Assembly (NCBI RefSeq): GCF_019431455.1
Contig: NZ_JAHYSR010000005.1
Location: 1-64,000, forward strand
DNA length: 64,000 nucleotides
Direction: 5' to 3'
From: Paracoccus bogoriensis
GTDB lineage: Bacteria > Pseudomonadota > Alphaproteobacteria > Rhodobacterales > Rhodobacteraceae
The notes beneath the pieces are model-generated. The model searched no databases. It saw only the letters and a program-made list of their open reading frames with translations, and had not been told where the DNA came from. The position numbers and the translations under genes are program-made. Positions 60,285-64,000 of the stretch are shown here, in pieces. Numbering within the stretch: the first letter of the stretch is position 1; every line of letters starts with the position of its first letter.

Positions 60285-61229
60285 ATGCAGCGCGCGCCGT
60301 TCCACCAGCTGGCCGATGATCCGCTGGAACCTGCCCAGGCCTATTGGCTGCGGGCCGAGGACGGCGTCCGCCTGCGGGTGGCCTGTTGGGAAACGGCGCA
60401 CGCCGCCTCTCAGGGCAGCGTGCTGCTTTTCCCCGGCCGCACCGAATATGTCGAGAAATACGCGCCGATCGCGCGCCGCCTGAACGCGGCCGGCTATCAC
60501 GTCCTGGCCATAGACTGGCGCGGTCAGGGCCTGTCGGACCGTTTGCAGGCCGATCCGCGCCCCGGCCATGTGGGCGCCTTCAGCGATTATCAGCGCGACG
60601 TGGTCGAGATGCTCGTCGCCGCCGAGGATCTCGGCCTGCCCCGGCCCTGGCATCTGCTGGCCCATTCCATGGGCGGCTGCATCGGGCTGGCAGCGCTGGA
60701 ATCCGGCCTGCCGGTGGCCAGCGCGGTCTTTTCGGCGCCGATGTGGGGAATCAACCTGCGCAGGATTCAACACGGTGTCGCGCTTGGCATCGCCTATCTG
60801 GCGGGCCGGTTGGGGCGCGGCGGCGTGGCTGCCCCGGGCAGCGGCGGGACGCGAAGCACTTATGTCCTGGACGAAGCCTTCTCGGCCAACCTGCTTACCC
60901 GGAACGCCGATGAATGGGCCAGATTGGTCCGCGAGGCTGCAGCCTGGCCCGACCTGACCATTGGCGGGGCCAGCTTCGACTGGGTGGCCAAGGCGCTGAA
61001 CGAATGCACACGCCTGTCACAGATCCCCTCGCCCGACTTGCCGATGCTGGTCTCGGTCGGCAGCGACGAACGTGTCGTCTCGGGTCAGGCGATCCGCGAC
61101 CGAGCGGCGCGCTGGCCCGGCGGCACCCTGCTGGAAGTGCCCGGCGCGCGGCACGAGGTCATGATGGAAACCCCGCCCCTGCGCGATCTTTTCCTGCAGG
61201 CCATGCTGGATCGCTTCGCCGACAGCTAG
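60285..61229 (+). CDS. Alpha/beta hydrolase, lysophospholipase-like
   Basis: The 314-residue serine hydrolase has the nucleophile elbow HSMGG (about 128), Asp in VGSDERVVS (about 264) and His in GARHEVMME (about 290). The N-terminal LFPGRTEYVEKY is typical of PldB-type lysophospholipases and monoacylglycerol lipases. Location after the SCP2 gene suggests a lipid substrate. The stop overlaps the convergent CorC-like gene by four bases. Confidence 0.87.
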   Translation: MQRAPFHQLADDPLEPAQAYWLRAEDGVRLRVACWETAHAASQGSVLLFPGRTEYVEKYAPIARRLNAAGYHVLAIDWRGQGLSDRLQADPRPGHVGAFSDYQRDVVEMLVAAEDLGLPRPWHLLAHSMGGCIGLAALESGLPVASAVFSAPMWGINLRRIQHGVALGIAYLAGRLGRGGVAAPGSGGTRSTYVLDEAFSANLLTRNADEWARLVREAAAWPDLTIGGASFDWVAKALNECTRLSQIPSPDLPMLVSVGSDERVVSGQAIRDRAARWPGGTLLEVPGARHEVMMETPPLRDLFLQAMLDRFADS

Positions 61230-62152
61230 TCGGCCCGGGCGCCATTCCCGCCTGCGGCCTTGTCGGTCGCCGAACCCAGGCGCGGCATCCTCAGGCGCAA
61301 ACGCTTGATCCGGCGGAGGTCCGCCTCGACCACCTCGAATTCCGCGCCCGAGGGATGAGCGATGACCTCGCCCCGCAGGGGCACGCGCCCGGTCAGCATG
61401 AAGATCAGACCGCCAAGCGTGTCGATATCCTCAGCCTCGTCCTCGGGTGCAAGACGCAGGCCCGTCTCGGCCTCGACCTCATCAAGCGGTGCACGCGCCT
61501 GGATCAGCCACTGGCCAGGCTTTTCGCTGACCCACAGATGGCCTTCGTCCTCGTCATGCTCGTCCTCGATCTCGCCGATGACCTGTTCGATCAGATCCTC
61601 GATCGTCACCAGCCCGTCAACGCCGCCATATTCGTCGATGACCAGTGCCATATGGATGCGCTTTTGCTGCATCTGCTGCAGCAGCACGCCAATGGGCATC
61701 GAGGGCGGCACATAAAGCAGTGGGCGCAGCATCGGGCGCAGGGTGAACTTGCCGCCCGCGCCGAACCCGTGTTTCAGCGCCAGATCCTTGAGGTGGATCA
61801 GCCCGAGCGGGCTGTCCAGCGTGCCCCGAAAGACCGGAATCCGCGAAAAGCCGTGTTCGCGAAACATCGTCACCAGATCGTCGAGCGTGATCGTCAGCGG
61901 CGCGGCTATGATTTCGGCCTTGGGAATCGCCACGTCATCGACGCGCAGGCGACGCAAGTTCAGCATCCCCGGTGCAGGCTGATTCTCACGGCGTGGGACG
62001 GCATCGCCGTGCGTGTCGGGCTCGGGTTCGCCCCCCTTCAGCGCGTCAAAGACACGGCCGAAGAAACTGCGCTGACGATCCTGCTCGCCCTCGTCTTCGG
62101 CCAGATCGCCCGCCTCTCGGGCAGAAACCGATAATCGACTACCGGAATTCAT
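61226..62152 (-). CDS. corC: Hemolysin/CorC-family CBS-domain protein
   Basis: The 308-residue protein has a pair of CBS domains (about 80-215: VPRRENQ-type entry, VTMFREHGFSRIPVFRGTLDSPLGLIHLKDL and MALVIDEYGGVDGLVTIEDLIEQVIGEI) and a C-terminal CorC/HlyC transporter-associated domain ending near residue 290. There are no membrane segments. Members are linked to magnesium or cobalt efflux. ATGA overlap with ybeY places it in the common phoH-ybeY-corC order. Confidence 0.92.
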   Translation of the reverse strand: MNSGSRLSVSAREAGDLAEDEGEQDRQRSFFGRVFDALKGGEPEPDTHGDAVPRRENQPAPGMLNLRRLRVDDVAIPKAEIIAAPLTITLDDLVTMFREHGFSRIPVFRGTLDSPLGLIHLKDLALKHGFGAGGKFTLRPMLRPLLYVPPSMPIGVLLQQMQQKRIHMALVIDEYGGVDGLVTIEDLIEQVIGEIEDEHDEDEGHLWVSEKPGQWLIQARAPLDEVEAETGLRLAPEDEAEDIDTLGGLIFMLTGRVPLRGEVIAHPSGAEFEVVEADLRRIKRLRLRMPRLGSATDKAAGGNGARAD

Positions 62153-62652
62153 CTTTCGCTGGTCTCCTCATAGGGATCGGGGATGTTCAGACCGGCCAGA
62201 ATCTGACGCTCTGTCTGTTCCATCACGTCGGCATCGGCGTCGTTCTCGTGATCGTAGCCCAGCAGATGCAGGCAGGCATGGACCAGAAGATGCGTGACGT
62301 GATGCGCAAAGGGTTTGCCCTGCGCCAACGCCTCGGCCGCGCAGGTGTCATAGGCGATGGCGATGTCGCCGAATTCGTCCGTGTCGGGCATGGCCGGGGC
62401 TGCGCCCGGCGCGCGGGGCACGGGTTCGACCGATGGCCAGGACAGGACATTCGTCGCGCGATCCTTGCCCCGGAAATCGGCGTTCAGGGCCGCGATGCGG
62501 GCATCGTCGCAGCCCATGACCACGACCTCGCCGCCGATGCGGTGCCATTCCAGCGTCGCGGTGACGGCGCGGGCCGCCAGATCTTCAAGTCCGGCAGCCT
62601 CCCATCGGTCATCCTCGATGACGCAATCGGTGGTGATGTCCTCAGGCATCAT
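62149..62652 (-). CDS. ybeY: Endoribonuclease YbeY
   Basis: The 167-residue zinc metalloenzyme has the motif HLLVHACLHLLGYDH (H3XH5XH) near 118-132 and the conserved RGKDRATNVLSWP. It functions in 16S rRNA 3'-end maturation and ribosome quality control. Two adjacent ATGs (62652, 62649) are possible. It overlaps phoH by 11 bases and corC by four, so all three are co-expressed. Confidence 0.95.
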   Translation of the reverse strand: MMPEDITTDCVIEDDRWEAAGLEDLAARAVTATLEWHRIGGEVVVMGCDDARIAALNADFRGKDRATNVLSWPSVEPVPRAPGAAPAMPDTDEFGDIAIAYDTCAAEALAQGKPFAHHVTHLLVHACLHLLGYDHENDADADVMEQTERQILAGLNIPDPYEETSER

Positions 62653-63718
62653 TTCGCATCGCCCGCCGCAGAGCATGTTGGCCGCGCGGCTCGTTGCTGT
62701 CGCCGCGCGCGATCGCGGCGGCCTCGTCGGCATCATATGCCTTGATGATGCGCGCAACAAGCGGGTGGCGCACGACATCTTCGGCGCTGAAATAGCTGAA
62801 GCTGATCCCCTTGACCCCGCCGAGGATCCGTTCGGCATCGACCAGACCCGATTGCACCCCGCGCGGCAGGTCGATCTGGGTGCGGTCTCCGGTGACGACC
62901 ATGCGAGACCCCTCGCCCAGCCGGGTCAGGAACATCTTCATCTGCATCGAGGTCGCGTTCTGCGCCTCGTCCAGCACCACGAAGGCGCGCGACAGCGTCC
63001 GCCCGCGCATGAAGGCCAGCGGCGCGATCTCGATGCGCTTTTCCTCGACCAGCTTCTGCATCTGCTTGGCAGGCAGGAAATCGTTCAGCGCGTCATAAAG
63101 CGGCTGCATGTAGGGATCGACCTTTTCCTTCATGTCGCCGGGCAGAAAACCAAGGCGCTCGCCCGCCTCGACGGCGGGGCGCGACAGGATGATCTTGTCC
63201 ACATGACCGCCGATCAGCATGGTCACGCCCACCGCGACGGCCAGATAGGTCTTGCCCGTCCCCGCAGGCCCGATCCCGAAGGCCAGTTCATGTTCGAACA
63301 GCGACCGCACATAGGCCTTCTGCGCGTCGGTGCGCGGCTCGACCGATTTCTTGCGGGTGCGCAGTTCATAAACACCCCTCGAGAACATTTCGAGCTGATC
63401 GGCAGGGGTCGGATCGCCCGCCGGGTCGATGCCCATGCGAAGCGCCGCGTCAACTTCGCCCAAGGATACCGGGCGCTGTTTTTCAAGGCGGTCATAGAGG
63501 CCACGCAGGACGTTGCTGGCCTCGGACTGGGCCTCGGGGCCGCCGACCACGGCCAAGAGGTTGCCGCGTCGCAGGATATGCACGCCCAGGGCTTCCTCGA
63601 TCCGGGCCAGGTGGCGGTCATTCGCCCCGCACAGGTCGATCAGCAGCCGGTTATCGGGGAATTCCAGCACGGTCTCATTCGGAGGGGTGGTGACGGGGGG
63701 CGTTGGCGAAAGGCCCAA
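62642..63718 (-). CDS. phoH: PhoH family ATPase
   Basis: The 358-residue PhoH-like protein has an N-terminal KH-like region (about 25-75) and an ATPase domain with Walker A GPAGTGKT at 150-157 and Walker B FVVLDEAQNAT near 252. Members often work with YbeY on RNA. The start is a TTG at 63718 with AGGAG six bases upstream; no ATG in the right place exists. Upstream is an ABC ATPase gene instead of the usual miaB. Confidence 0.93.
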   Translation of the reverse strand: MGLSPTPPVTTPPNETVLEFPDNRLLIDLCGANDRHLARIEEALGVHILRRGNLLAVVGGPEAQSEASNVLRGLYDRLEKQRPVSLGEVDAALRMGIDPAGDPTPADQLEMFSRGVYELRTRKKSVEPRTDAQKAYVRSLFEHELAFGIGPAGTGKTYLAVAVGVTMLIGGHVDKIILSRPAVEAGERLGFLPGDMKEKVDPYMQPLYDALNDFLPAKQMQKLVEEKRIEIAPLAFMRGRTLSRAFVVLDEAQNATSMQMKMFLTRLGEGSRMVVTGDRTQIDLPRGVQSGLVDAERILGGVKGISFSYFSAEDVVRHPLVARIIKAYDADEAAAIARGDSNEPRGQHALRRAMRNDA

Positions 63719-63853
63719 ATCGTTCTCCTGCTCAGGCGTCCTTGGGGGTCATGGTGGCAAGATTGCGAGATTCGCACAAGGAGGGGTTGTCTGCCAGGGT
63801 GGCATCCCTGCCCGCCTGCGGCGCATAACGCGCGCCAGCCGATGCGGGTTGCA

Positions 63854-64000
63854 TCAGCGGTGGACAAGAGTCGCCCTGCCCATAAAGGCCGCCAAGGCCG
63901 GTTCGCTGTCCATCTCTGCAACCGGGCCGATATGGGCGATCCTGCCGTTTTGCAGCAGTGCCACCCGGTCCCCGATCAACGCGACCGAGCGCATGTCATG
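63854..64000 (-). CDS. ABC transporter ATP-binding protein, C-terminal end only
   Basis: Only the last 48 residues are in the window: HDMRSVALIGDRVALLQNGR IAHIG and an end at FMGRATLVHR. The H-loop HD, then DRVALLQNGRI, is the normal end of an ABC ATPase catalytic domain. The gene continues beyond the right edge, so substrate and partners are unknown. It ends 135 bases before phoH on the same strand; that gap shows no gene. Confidence 0.7.
   Translation of the reverse strand, partial: HDMRSVALIGDRVALLQNGRIAHIGPVAEMDSEPALAAFMGRATLVHR

Overview
The window is a GC-rich, gene-dense stretch of an alphaproteobacterial chromosome. It most resembles the Rhodobacteraceae/Paracoccaceae, with Paracoccus as the best guess. 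The assignment rests on a clpP-clpX/pth/yebC block, an NDUFA12-MlaD-DUF2155-aat group, an IspDF fusion, a DUF3572-PleD pair, CarD-FdxA-S4-Suv3-like helicase neighbours and a ybeY-phoH block. This is a judgement from protein families and gene order; no search was run. Start codons were chosen from family N-termini, Shine-Dalgarno (SD) spacing and four-base ATGA-type overlaps.

Layout. 1-1.5 kb: a decayed IS66 element (tnpA and tnpC frameshifted, tnpB open) fused to a piece of an IS110-type transposase. 1.7-7.6 kb: cell-wall genes (PBP1A, amidase), an aminotransferase and a DsbA-like protein. 7.6-14.3 kb: a complete choline-to-glycine-betaine regulon, betI-betB-betA facing choX-choW-choV across a palindromic operator. 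14.3-17.2 kb: capsule-export genes kpsM, kpsE and kpsT. 17.2-23.5 kb: hisA-hisF-hisE, accB-accC, aat, DUF2155, MlaD-like and NDUFA12-like genes. 23.5-27.2 kb: clpX, clpP, pth and yebC. 27.4-31.4 kb: two SLC13-type permeases with regulatory RCK-C-like domains, flanking a DUF1127 gene. 31.5-35.3 kb: a YmdB-type phosphodiesterase, DUF3572, a PleD-like diguanylate cyclase, DUF983 and a Nudix hydrolase. 35.3-41.2 kb: a PaaG-type isomerase, ccmH, ccmF, a holin and GH108 endolysin pair, ccmE and murI. 41.3-45.7 kb: an indolepyruvate:ferredoxin oxidoreductase fusion and a divergent LysR regulator. 45.8-50.3 kb: a candidate small RNA, then purL-ispDF-pgpA-pncC. 50.4-64 kb: threonine aldolase, YcgN, ribF, a HAD phosphatase, ppaC, carD, fdxA, an S4 protein, the helicase, TPR and SCP2 proteins, a lysophospholipase-like hydrolase, a CorC-like protein, ybeY, phoH and the end of an ABC ATPase gene.

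The most interesting signals are non-coding or contextual. (1) A full CtrA-type box (TTAAC-N6-TTAAC) lies directly upstream of an endolysin-holin pair that sits inside the cytochrome c maturation cluster. The pair resembles the lysis module of the Rhodobacter gene transfer agent, and no phage structural genes are nearby. (2) Between the lysR gene and purL there is a compact hairpin, linker and terminator structure with an anti-SD-like CCUCCC linker. It looks like a small RNA, with a sigma-54-like promoter sequence upstream. (3) A textbook LysR box sits exactly in the spacer of the predicted promoter of the oxidoreductase gene. (4) The PleD-like cyclase has lost the phospho-acceptor Asp of its first receiver, has no clear acceptor in the second, and lacks the usual inhibitory site. 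(5) Two intergenic copies of a hairpin-bearing repeat are found about 32 kb apart. Otherwise the window is mostly core genome. No tRNA, rRNA, CRISPR array or complete prophage was seen.
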